From Maniola hyperantus (Eukaryota; Arthropoda; Insecta; Lepidoptera; Nymphalidae), in the NCBI RefSeq assembly GCF_902806685.2, contig NC_048553.1, positions 12,939,440 to 13,003,439 on the forward strand: a DNA stretch of 64,000 bases, given 5' to 3'. The position numbers and the translations under genes are program-made. The notes beneath the pieces were generated by a model, which saw only the letters and a program-made list of their open reading frames with translations, was not told where the DNA came from and made no database searches. This document shows, piece after piece, positions 1 through 11,000 of this stretch (its first letter is position 1; each line of letters begins with the position of its first letter).

Positions 1-29
1 GATGACAGTGCGATAATAATATGGCAACA

Positions 30-241
30 CTAGCTTATGCCCGCGACTTCGTCCGCGTCGACTACACAAATTTCGAACCCTTATTTTACCCCCTTAGGGG
101 TTGAATTTTCCGAAATCCTTTCTAAACGGATGTCTACGTCATAATAGCTATCTGCATGCCAAAGTTCAACCCGATACGTCCAGTAGTTTTAGCTGTGTGT
201 TGACATATGAGTCAGTCAGCTTTTCCTTTTAAATATTTAGA
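30..241 (-). mobile_element. Hel-A non-autonomous Helitron
   Basis: Reading the minus strand, it starts TCTAAATATTTAAAAGG and ends in the shared hairpin plus CTAG (CTAG at 30-33 on the plus strand reads CTAGCTTATGCCCGCGAC). A GACT microsatellite of two units follows the 5' end. Confidence 0.8.
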
Positions 242-247
242 GATGGA

Positions 248-760
248 GTGGTGTCACCATAGAGCAGAAACAAAGAGGAGATGTTGTATTAAGATTTCCC
301 TATGAAATATCGAGTGACATTTTGCGGGGTGAGGGGTTGTGGAACGCCGCCCACTTCTCAATTTTCCATCTGCGGGTTAGTAGCAAAACTACTCGCTTAG
401 CGACCTAACATCGATATATTGATGTCACTACATAGTTCAGCTATCTCACACTAGATGTCAATAAGTGTAGAAATTACGTATAAAATTACTTACAAATGAA
501 ATGTTATACCATTCATAGCATCAGAACGTCTGTCTGAATAACTTTGACACGATAAAACACAACACTTCATCCTTTTGTTCTTAAAAACGCGAAAACACAC
601 CGATAATACGAGTCTCAATATATGTGAACCTGACGAACGCAGACAGCATACTAACTAAGGCCCCGCCCACAGTGATGACGTCAGGACCTAGTTGAAAATC
701 ACAGTGCACAGTTGCTTAGGCCAACTCCTCTTCGTTTCTGCTCTGTGGGTGTCACGATGG
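248..760. mobile_element. fold-back MITE with inverted ends
   Basis: The left end GTGTCACCATAGAGCAGAAAC and right end GTTTCTGCTCTGTGGGTGTC are near-perfect inverted copies about 40 bp long (including the AAGAGGAG/CTCCTCTT extension). There is no coding capacity. Superfamily not assigned. Confidence 0.6.
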
Positions 761-964
761 AGCCAGAAGGTGACCATAAGAACTCCTCAATTTCTCAACA
801 TAACTCCGTAGTGTTTGGATTTGTTGGATTTGTTTTGACAAGTACTATACACCTAGAGGATGATGTCTAGGGTCTCATGATGGAGCCAGGAGGTGATCTT
901 CAATTACCAATCACAACTCCGTCATGTTTGAGCTGGTTGGATCTGTCTTGACATGTTCGTTTTC

Positions 965-1118
965 ATCATCACCGTTATTATCAACGATAGACGTCCACTG
1001 CTGCACATTGGTCTCTTGTACGGTCATGCGTCTCCTGAATGAAGCTAATTTCTGCCACTCGTTTGATGTCGTTTGTCTACTGTCAACGCTACGCCGTGCG
1101 CTTTCCGTACGGACCAAT
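965..1118 (-). pseudogene. RTE-type LINE 3'-end fragment
   Basis: The reverse strand encodes the VQQWTSIVDNN end of the RTE polymerase family, followed by a degenerate GATGATGAAAAC tail on that strand. It is 5' truncated and mutated. Confidence 0.55.
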
Positions 1119-1139
1119 TACTTAAAGCAAGTATTAAAC

Positions 1140-1378
1140 AAATACAAGTATATAAATAATTTAGTTTTATCATTCTCTTATTTTAGAAGTTACAGGGGGG
1201 GGGGGGGAATTTTACCACTTTGGAAGTGTCTCTTGCGCCAATTCAGTTTAGAAAAAAATGATATTAGAAACTTGAACATCATTTTTGAAGACCTATCTAT
1301 AGATATCCCATCCCACACGTATGAGTTTGATGAAAAAAATATATTTGAGTTTCAGTTCTAAGTATGGGGAACCCCCAA
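1140..1378 (-). repeat. inner part of a long GGTTCCG repeat (copy also at 59.98 kb)
   Basis: The region matches 59,985-60,215 in reverse, including a run of G (1,195-1,207), the GAAAGTGTCTC region and the AAGTATGGGGAACCCC end. It belongs to the larger variant of the GGTTCCG family. Confidence 0.6.
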
Positions 1379-1446
1379 AATTTATATAATGTACAAATAC
1401 AAGTATTAAAATCTTCCTATTGAGATATTCGAGCTTTCTTATGAGG

Positions 1447-1855
1447 TTCGATTTCGAGAAAGAGGTCAGCCGCCGAATCCAACTCGGTTGGGCAGCGTTC
1501 AGGAAGCTTCGAGATGTCTTCTTGTCCAAAATTCCTCAGTGCTTGAAGACCAAAGTATTCGAACAGTGCGTGTGTGTTGCCAGTGATGACATATGGATCC
1601 GAGACATGGTCGCTAACTATGGGCCTCATAAGAAAGCTCAGAGTCACTCAGCGGGCGATGGAGAGAGCTACGCATGGAGTTTCTCTATGTGATAAAATCA
1701 GAAATGAAGAGATCCGTAGGAGAACTAGAGTAACCGACATAGCTCAACGGATTGCGAAGCTGAAGTGGCAATGGCGCAAGACCGTGGCATGTGGAAGTCC
1801 ATACAAGAGACCTATGTCCAGCAGTGGACGTCTATCGGGCAACGATGATGATAAC
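1447..1855 (+). pseudogene. RTE-type LINE ORF C-terminal fragment, frameshifted and deleted
   Basis: Frame 1 gives FEKEVSRRIQLGWAAFRKLR and KTKVFEQCV, then the reading moves to another frame near 1,575 as MTYGSETWSLTMGLIRKLRV, QRAMERATHGVSL, KIRNEEIRRRTRVTDIAQRI and KLKWQWRK. This is the well-known end of insect RTE-like reverse transcriptases. The usual stretch between KWQW and the final QQWTSIG is missing: the sequence jumps to the antepenultimate motif region (GGAAGTCCATACAAGAGACC) and ends in ATGATGATAA, a short GATGAT-type tail. A dead copy. Confidence 0.75.
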
Positions 1856-1859
1856 TGAG

Positions 1860-2812
1860 ACATTCTATTCCTATTTATGAAAATCCGTCAAACAATGAAT
1901 GCCCTTGCAGCTTTAAAAATCAAAAAGTACCTATGTGGATAAATACTAAAATTCCGTAGTATACTTGTACTTGAATAAACAACATTTTGGGACGGATATG
2001 CAAATATCTCAATCCACATTCAGTGGGAATTGTTTGGGTCCCCTGATCTTCCTCAGAGAGCTTTATATTACCAGCTTTTAGCGTCCCAGATATATCGGTT
2101 GTAAAATTTTACAGCACCCTTAGGGGGAGCGACCTAAAACGATTATTGCGAAATATTATGAACAGGCGCCATCTTGTGCGAATCGATATTACGAATCATA
2201 CTCGTATTCAGTATCCGAATTGCAGCTATTGAAATAACTATGAATAAAATTTTTATTATCACCCAATTGAGAATTGTTATTTCACACATTTTTTTGCATT
2301 ATGGCTGAAAGAATCGTTTTGCAATTGAAAATAAAGTTAGGTATTCTTGTATTTTTCTACAGAAAATTCTTTAGTAGTTAAGCTTCATCATCATCATCAA
2401 ACCATCCCTAAAAATTGAAAGAAAGAAAGAAGAAAGAAAGAAAACTGTACGAATGTTGGGAACACCAATATTGACTGAAGTAAAATATAATTTTTCAAAC
2501 TATTTATTCAGAATAGGTAAAATTTTACGCTTACTGATGGTCAAAATTTTGAATTGTAAGATGATATAGTGGTGATAATTAATACGTACTTAAAACTAAA
2601 GCTACGAGGGTTCCAAACGCGCCCAGGTCTGAGAAGAGCCCAGCGCAAACTCTTTTATATTCCGTAATGTGAAATGAGCTTAACGTTTCAATCCAAAATG
2701 AATTTCCCCATTGACTTTTGTAATATGCCACCGACGACGGACGGTATTAAATCCAAAATCGAGAGGATCCCTGATATTCCGAGTCCCTTCACCCGTCTGC
2801 CTTTATGGACTA
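1860..2812. other. no gene seen; low-complexity patches
   Basis: No coding signal. A GAAA-rich run (2,420-2,446) and a stretch at about 2,490-2,580 resembling the LINE end at 50,370-50,455 are the only patterned parts. Confidence 0.4.
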
Positions 2813-3288
2813 AGAGCTAGCGCGTGCCACATCTTCGTTATTTTATAAAAGCTGACAGTTTCTCTGCGTATTATCCCCAACAAAGGTGGAATAATCAGCG
2901 ACTATGAAGTTTATAAAGGTGTAAAAAATCTTACGTCGAAGTATAAACTCAATTTTTTTTATATCTTCGGAATAGTATTCGAAATCATGTCATCCATTGC
3001 CAGACAATTAGTATCATGGCAACTATAATGTATCAACTATTGTCGTCTTGCTCCTATACGCTGCAGTATCCCCTTCCACACACTTGGCATGTGACTGGGA
3101 AGTGAGACAGACGTGCATGTGGCATATAATATGACAGTCTAGATGTCTTAAGTCTGGCGGGTCAACCTTTTTTACCCCTTTATCCAAACCTCATATAGTC
3201 GCTGATCGTTCCTCCCTTTGTTGGGGGCAATACGCAGATAAACTTTCAGATTTTATAAAATAATAAAGGTCTGGTACGCGCTGGCTCT
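2813..3288. mobile_element. AGAGCYAGCG fold-back MITE, copy 1
   Basis: The left arm (AGAGCTAGCGCGTGCC, then CTTCGTTATTTTATAAAAGC) and right arm (ending TACGCGCTGGCTCT) are inverted. Copies at 24,467-24,990 and, with different termini, 47,974-48,403 share the TTATAAAAGCT...AGTTTC arm. Confidence 0.7.
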
Positions 3289-3465
3289 AAGACCATGATA
3301 TTGAGTCCCTTCAGCCGTTTGCCTTTACATTCGGCGTTATTACGGACGAGGCAAATACAAAGTCCAAAATAACAGTTTTATTACTAATACCGAACTGTGA
3401 TTGGATTATATGAATTGTAATTGGATTCTTGTTTTTATTCCGCTCAGCTGTTGTTTGATTTGATT

Positions 3466-3690
3466 TTTAGGGTTCCGTATATTCAGAGAAAAAAGGGAAC
3501 CCTTATAGGATCACTTCGCTGTCTGTTTGTCGTGTCTGTCAAGACTCGTCAAGGGAATCAAAACCTATAGGGTTCTTCCTGTCAATCTAGAATCCTAAAA
3601 TTTGCCAGGTAGCGACGTTTTATAGCACAAGTAAAGGAAAAATCCGAAAACCGTTACATCACAAAGAAATACTAAAAAAGACGGTAATAA
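3466..3690 (+). repeat. GGTTCCG repeat, truncated
   Basis: This short interspersed family starts AGGGTTCCGTA...AAGGAACCCTTATAGGATCAC and contains TGTCTGTC and CATGAAATTTGGCAGGTAGG motifs. This copy keeps only the first half, head to head with the next copy. Confidence 0.65.
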
Positions 3691-3704
3691 CTAATTATTT
3701 AAAA

Positions 3705-4160
3705 AACAGGCCAAATGCGAGTTAGGCTCGCACAACGAGGGTTTCGTATTACAGTCGTATTTTTTAGACATTTTGCACAAAACTATGATGCATAAACATA
3801 AATAAAAATTGGTTTTAGAATGCACAGGTTTTAGAAAGCCCTTTCATATGATACCCCACTTGATATAGTCATCTAACTACAAAAATTGAAAATACTAACT
3901 TTTAGTTCATGACCACAATTTAATTTTTTTTGTGTGATGCAACCACAAATTCACAGTTTTTAGATTTTTCCCCTTAAGTCTGCTATAAGACCTACCTACC
4001 TGCAAAATTTCATATTTGTACGTCAACGGGAAGTACCCGTTGACGTACAATTATGAATTTTAGTAGGTTTCTTGACAGACCGACAGATAGACAGACAGAC
4101 AGACAACAAAGTGATCTTATAAGGGTTCCGTTTTTCCTTTTGAGGTACGGAACGCTAAAA
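3705..4160 (-). repeat. GGTTCCG repeat, near full length
   Basis: It begins on the plus strand with the complement of the GGCCGGTTTTT end (ACAGGCCAAATGCGAGTTAG) and ends AAAGGGTTCCGT...AGGTACGGAACGCT. Internal features are a GACA microsatellite and the GGAAGTACCC motif. Class unassigned: no clear terminal inverted repeats beyond GGTTCCG/CGGAACC and no coding. Confidence 0.65.
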
Positions 4161-4171
4161 ATGAATAAAAC

Positions 4172-4290
4172 ACATTATTTTTTAATTATTCTTTTAAATA
4201 ATGAAATCTAGAATCTAGCCCCATACCATAAACTACCGCTATACAAAAAAAATTACGTCATTCTTTTATTTAGTCCAATACCCTATTGTT
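4172..4290. repeat. unclassified repeat shared with 36.25 kb
   Basis: The stretch TTAATTATTCTTTTAAATAA through TAGCCCCATA...ACTACCGCTATACAAAA matches 36,254-36,350 closely. No further structure seen. Confidence 0.45.
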
Positions 4291-4769
4291 AGAACTGCTG
4301 ATACCGTTTGTATTAATGAACTCTCGTTAAAAATACCTGAAGATCAAAACCCCGTCGTAACTTCAGAATATAAACAAGTTCTAAGTTATCAATCTCAGCT
4401 CGATAGTTCACTGTTGTTTCATCGGGAAACTTTCGCCCTTCTATTAAAACTGCGATCGCGCGATCTCACTTTATAATAACGATTTCTTCTACAAAGTTGT
4501 GAATTTTAACAGAAGAAAAATATGATCCCGTCTATATAGGTTGGCAAGTTTTAATGAAATGTAAATTGAGATCGAGTCACTATTCAGCCGCCTTCACAAC
4601 TTTGCTTGCGTTTGTCAGTTGTTAGATTTACGACCTTATGTAATTGACATTCTACCTTCGTTGCTCAAATACGTACAAAACATTCCTAATAATCCTTGCT
4701 GACGTGGACGCTTTTTGAAATATAACCTTTTTCTTCTCCTGTAAGTACTTACATAATAATCGGTGATAA

Positions 4770-4938
4770 ACGTGAGCCTAATGAAGAAGTCCCAGGTTCG
4801 ATATGGGCATTATGCATGCACCTCTAACTTTTCGGAATTAAGTGCGCTTTAATCAATATATTATTATTATTAAGCGCTAGTCTATAAATATATGCTCAGT
4901 AGTGAGCCGGCGATGGGTTGATCATGATGATGATTGTT
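4770..4938 (+). mobile_element. SINE-1 (tRNA-derived, GATGAT tail), internally deleted, abutting exon 1
   Basis: It shows a decayed B-box region (CCCAGGTTCGATATGGGC), the CACCTCTAACTTTTCGGA body and the 3' end GTAGTGAGCCGGCGATGGGT followed by TGATCATGATGATGAT. The middle is replaced by an AT-rich stretch. Its tail ends about 8 bases before the exon 1 acceptor. Confidence 0.75.
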
Positions 4939-4942
4939 CCAG

Positions 4943-5099
4943 ATGCTCCAGTATGCTCAGAAAGAAGAGACAACGAGCTGTTCGGCGCTCTCAAACACGA
5001 AACCGTATCGTTGCACTGTTCAGTGGATGCCAACCCCGCTCTGGTCTCCTTCCACTGGACCTTCAACAACTCAGGGGAACAGACTGAAATACCCCCGAG
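4943..5099 (+). CDS. Side-family exon 1 of window (Ig domain, first half)
   Basis: The acceptor AG is at 4941-4942 and the donor GT (GTAAGA) at 5100-5101. The exon opens with the last two bases of a split codon, so a phase-1 intron precedes it. It encodes residues 1-52 of the partial protein: Cys5, then LHCSVDANP with Ig Cys26, and FHWTFNNSGE with the core Ig Trp39. N42-N43-S44 is an N-glycosylation sequon. It ends after two bases of codon 53. The polypyrimidine tract before the acceptor is weak (ATGATTGTTCCAG) because the 3' tail of a tRNA-derived SINE reaches to within about 8 bases of it. Confidence 0.85.
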
Positions 5100-8000
5100 G
5101 TAAGATTTTGTTTATTTTATACTAGCTGATGCCCGCGACTTTACGTGGATTTATGCTTTTAAAAAACCCTTGGGAACCCTTTGATTTTCCGGACTTCTAG
5201 TTAGTTCTTCTTAGTTTTAAGATTATCAATATTAATTTTAGCTGTTGGTTTTCCAAATGAAATAAAAAGTAGCCTATGTCACTCTCCAGGTCTTTGACTA
5301 TACCCGAGCAAAAAATCATGTCAATCGGTTGCTCCGATGCGACGTGATTAAAGGACAAACCAATGAACCAGCAAACCAAGATGTAGCACTGTATGCTACA
5401 TCTTGTAAGTTTGTATGTATTATTTGCCTGTCATACAAACTTACATACATACCAACACATATAATACATTCAAGACACTATTGTCATCTCGTGTCTACAC
5501 CCCACGCTGTGTGCATGGAAAAGGAAAACGACTGACTACATGAGGTCTGAGGCAGGCAGTAGAGCTCAGACCACCGCACAGTGAAGACGTGGCAAGTGAG
5601 ATTATCGAGCCGATATTTACACACCATAATTAGATACTCATACATGAGTTACCACACAACAAGCAAACACACTTTCGCATTTATAATAAGGGTACTGATT
5701 ATTGAAATTATTTAGACATTTGAATGTTTTTCTTGATTTGTAGATTGTACAGCAGTCACGGGCACACGTCTACGTTGAACTACACTCCTACTACTGACAT
5801 GGAGTACGGCACGCTGGCATGCTTCGGCGAGAATGCGGTGGGACAACAGAAGGTGCCGTGCTTATTCCAGTTGGTGGCTGCGGGTAAGATTTCAGTAAAA
5901 CTGAGCGTTATTGTTATACTACCTTAACACAATCCAATACCAATAACTATTTGTCTCATTTTGTAGTTTTAGTGATTTAGTATTTTTCAAACCCGCAATG
6001 TATAGCGTCCAAAACTCGGGTCAATGCCCCGCCTACGATGCAGCATTGACTCCGAATGGCCTTCTTACGTAACGTTCCAACGAACTTGAAAAAAAATTAA
6101 AAAATCCTATAATTTTGTAAAAGTTTACGATATATTGCAAATAAAACAACATGTTTTATTTGCAATATACTTATCGTAAACTTCTACAAAATTATAGGAT
6201 TTTTTATATTTTTTTCACGTTTTTTTGTGGTATCATATCATCAGTAATCATCAGTAGTCTTCGTTTTTTGCCAGCGTTCTGATTACACCCTGTATGCTTG
6301 CGTCTGTAATTAAGTTTTGTATAGGATTCGGATGATCCCATTGTCATTTAGCCAGTGTCTAGGTAGTAAATATTTTAGATGTAAGACTCTTTAGTGGGCA
6401 TTGAGTTAATAAACCATGGAACATCAGGTTTCAAACATTGGAAGCAATAAACAGTTCCAGGGAAACCTATCTCTATCTCTTTTACTATGGTTACAATAAC
6501 AAAAGAGTCGCTTCATAAAAATGATGAAGACAGTGATATTATTGATATACAGAGTAATAAAATTACAGCACTGAGTAAACTGAAAGAAAACAGCGAGACT
6601 GAATACTGATCAAGTACCCCTTAATTGGGTATTTTCCTACTTTTGAATTTGATAAATATTATAACTTTATTATTAACTAGCTTATGCTCGCGACTTCGTC
6701 CACGTGGGCTACACAAAATTTCGAACCCCTATTTCACCCCCTCCAGAGTTGAATTTTCAAAAATCCTTTCTTAGCGGATGCCTACGTTATAATAGCTATC
6801 TGCATGCCAAATTTCAGCACGATCCGTCCAGTAGTTTGAGCTGTGCGTTGATAGATCAGTCAGTCAGTCAGTCAGTCAGTCAGTCAGTCAGTCATTCAGT
6901 CAGTCAGTCAGTCAGTCAGTCACCTTTTCCTTTTATATTTTTATAATTGCGTTTTTAAAATATCCTACATTTGGTTCAATGTTGTTAGTTATAAGTATTG
7001 TTATTTAGCTTTTAATAAGATATGTGTGACGTGTAGATACCTAATGTTAACGGCTTCGGTATACGGAAAAACTCAATCTTCGAGTTTATGATTATACCTG
7101 AATTTGTGTAACCTGTAAATATTTTTTCTTAAATAAATATATTTTTATTATTATTATTATATTATTATTATATATTTAGACTAGGATAAAAATAATGACG
7201 TACGCTGAAAAACTTATTAAAATCCAACAAAGATTTTATAAACTTTGTAAATCTTTTTTAAAGACTTTGTAAATCTTTGTTGGCATTTTAATTTTGGAGT
7301 GGGAGGGTCTTCTATCAATTTCTCGCAAAACGAAAATTTGTATGAAACCGCACAAAGCTACTATGGCATTAGTAAGGTGTGACGTCAAAATGCTATATCG
7401 CTATCTCTGTCTAATCAGAAATATTTAAATGCTTATAAAGTTTTTGTTATTTGATCGATTTAATTAGTTTTTTCAGTTTACGTCATTATTTTTATCCTAG
7501 CTTATAATAAAGTAATAAAAAAATTGGAGTCAAATACCCAACTACTTTAAGATAATTATGCGTACCATGCTTGCTCTAGTAAAACGACAACTCTCTGCTA
7601 TCCCTTTCATTCCTAAGTTAATCAATCGTAAACTTTTAAACGGAACGAGGAAAAACCGTGTTAATATCGCACAGCTGGGCAAATCTTTCTTTATACGCGG
7701 ACTGGTAAGGAGCTTAGGACACACTTCCCCGGCACGGATTACCCGGATTTAGAATTTTCCCGGGATGTTTTAGACCTTTATACCGGGAATCGGGATACAT
7801 GTGAAAAGGGTGTATTTCCTCACATTCTTTGCAAAGGCACAATGGAAGGTCTTCGTATGGATTTTTTTTATTTAGTGAAAGGAACGGGCGCCCTAATTAA
7901 GTATAGAAACATACAAAGAATTTTCTTTATTGACATAATGTTGTCTTGAAAAACTACTTTCATTTTAAGATAGTTTTGTGAATAAAACAAAAACCATTAT

Positions 8001-11000
8001 TATAAACTAGCTTATGCCCGCGACTTCGTCCGTCAAACCCCTGTTTTGGCCCTTTAGGGATTGAATTTTCAAAAATCCTTTCTTAGCGAATGCCTACGTA
8101 AAAATCCCGCCTTTTTCTGATAAATTTTTCTAGGTATTTTCATTGTTAAAGAGTTGTAAAAGCCACGAGAGACGAGTTTATTTTTCAAAACGCATTTTCA
8201 GATGAGTTACATAATATTTTTTTCCATAGGTCGTCCATTTCACCTACAAAACTGCACAGTGGCGAATCAAAGTCTGGACTCATTATACGTTGAATGCGTC
8301 GAGAACTTCGATGGAGGACTCCCACAGACCTTCCTGATGGAGTTACTGGAATTGCCTTCGCTCAAGGTAAATATCACGATTTTTCTTATCTAAAGAATAT
8401 ATAAAAAGAAAATCTGGCTGACAGACTGACTGACTTACTGATCTATCAACGCACAGCTCAAACCATTAGACGGACGGCTGAAATTTTGCATGCAGTTATT
8501 ATGACGTAGGCATCCGCTTAGAAAGGATTTCGATAAAAGGTTCGAAGTCGCGGGAATAAGCTAGTCTAAATATATAAAAGGAAAAGGTGACTGACTGACT
8601 GATCTATCAACGCACAGCTCAAACTACTGGACGGATCGCGCTGAAATTTGGCATGCAGATTGCTATTATAGGCATCCGCTAAGAAAGGATTTTTGAAAAT
8701 TCAACCCCTAAGGGGGTGAAATAGGGGTTCAAACCCCTATTTGTGTAGTCCACGCGGACGAAGTCGCGAGCATAAGCTAGTATAAAATAAAATGTTTTTT
8801 TCCATGTAGGTCAATTTGCGCCACTTATGATATATACCATGACTCTACTATAGGAAGTACCATCACAGATTATCTACTTATGATATTATACTAGCTGATG
8901 CCCGCGACTTCGTACGCGTGGAATTAAGCTTTTTAAAAACCCCGTTTGAACTCTTTGATTTTCCGGGATAAAAAGTAGACTATGTCACTCTCCAGATCTT
9001 AATCTATACCCATTTAAAAAACCACGTCAATTCGTTGAACCGTTGCGACGTGATTGAAGGACAAACCAACAAACTTTCGCAATTATTTATAATAAGGGTA
9101 CTGACTAGCTGATGCCTGTGACTTCGTACGTATGTATTTAGGTTTTTTTAAACCCCGTGGGAAGTCTTTAATTTTTCGGGATAAAAAGTAGCCTATGTCC
9201 TTCCCGGGGATGTCAGCTAACTCTGTTCGAAATTTCATCAAAAACTGTTGGTCGGTGAAAAGCTGTTAATCTGTCAAGTTATTCTGTACGTTATTAAGTC
9301 TGTCTGTTATTAAGTTAATCTGTAGGGCGATTGTCTAAAACCTGCATCAATCATTATTACAATCTCAATTGTTCTGATTGGCTGAATTTGGGCGATTCTT
9401 GTTGCAACAATGCATTGTGGCCAATAGTGAGCGAGCATTAACCAATCAGAGATGATTGCGATCGTGACATTGTAGCTGTCAAACAACCGCGGTAGCGCCA
9501 CTGTACTCTTAATCTGTTAACTTAGTGCATGTTAGTTTATAAGTAAAGTTTTGTAAAGTAATTGACAACCATATTGTTTATTGTATGTATTTAAATGTGC
9601 GGTCTTTTATGTATGGAAGTTGTTGGTGATAAATAAATTAAAAAAAAAAGCTAGCAGACAGTCAGACAGATAGAGAGATAGACCAACACACTTTCCCATT
9701 TATAATATTAGTATGGATAACATCGTTTTTTGCAAACGAATACACAGTATTACAGAGGGGAAGCTTCACATTAGCTCACGCACACCACGACGTGCCACGG
9801 ACGCTCGGTGCGCCTAGTTTGGCGGCAAACGGAGCGTCCGTGACACGTCGTGGTGTGTGTGAGCTGCACTAGAGTGAGTGAACCTACAGCCAGCCGCTAG
9901 TATGAAGCTTCCCCTCTGCAGGGTTAGCATGGGCGGGGATATAATTTTCTCCCCGGGGAAAGGATAAAATCTTTATCCCCTCCGACAGCTTTATCCACTC
10001 TCCGAGCATGGGCTCACGGGTGGATATAATTATCCACAGTGAATAAAACGGGGGACTTTTCGGTTTTTGGATCTTTTGCTTTACCTTTATTGGGTTAATG
10101 GTAATTGGTATTTGGGACCTATGTTGGGTTTATGTTGGGGTTCCCAACCATATTCCAAACATAACCCAAACACAACCCAAACATAACACAAACACAACCC
10201 AAACATAACCCAAACACAACCCAAACATAACCTAAACCCAACAGGTACCGCGAGACATGTTTTGATTTTTTAAGTTCTATGAGAATAAACTTAAACCCAC
10301 GTCTAATGTCGAGGATAAAATTGTCCCCGAATTAGGGATAAACTTCTCCTCTCCCCTGTTGTCGTGCTTTGAGAGGTGGACAAGTAAATTTTATCCCTCG
10401 TCGGTGGATATAATTGGGGGATAAATTTTTTGTCTCCTGCCCATGCTAGGGGGGCTGGTCTATATATCTACTCGTGAGGTATCACTTCCCAGGTACGCTA
10501 CAACGTGTCTACGAATCGGACGCCCCCTTACTTCGAAGTTCGTGGTCTTCCACCGGGCGTCACTTACAGGATCGACCTGTACGCCGTCAACGCCAAGGGT
10601 CGGAGCGATGTATCCACTATAGAGACCGTCACTTTGAAGGGACAAGCTAAGTTTACCGGTGAGTGTTGATATGAGATTGCAGTAAGCCTTAAAGATTTTA
10701 TTAGCATTAAAGTAACTGGTCGCAGCGCAGCGGGTGTACAGTCGCTTTCTTGCCGCAGTATAGATTGGAGCTCACAGGTTCGATTCCCACCCGGGCATAT
10801 ATTAGTGTGATAATACATTTTTTTTTTTCAATTTAGCTAATTAGTGTGACGTATTATCGAAAATAAGGACACTTTCAAATCGACCTTATGTGTGAACGGT
10901 TGTAGTGGTGATGTAAATATCTACTTATTATATAGTTTCCGAATAGAATTAACAAGACTTGTTTTGAAAGGACAAGCCAAATATAGTGTGTACATTTTGA

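Noticed and set aside
4902..5125. Other two frames over exon 1
   Set aside because: Only the frame with VC...HCSVDANP...FHWTF keeps Ig residues and joins exon 2 in phase.
9320..9490. Inverted CCAAT boxes as a bidirectional promoter
   Set aside because: They lie in a retroposed, poly(A)-ended insert inside a Helitron. No start-site evidence.
10150..10245. ACCCAAACATA run as telomere-like repeat
   Set aside because: Insect telomeres are TTAGG repeats. This run is a local tandem inside a MITE.
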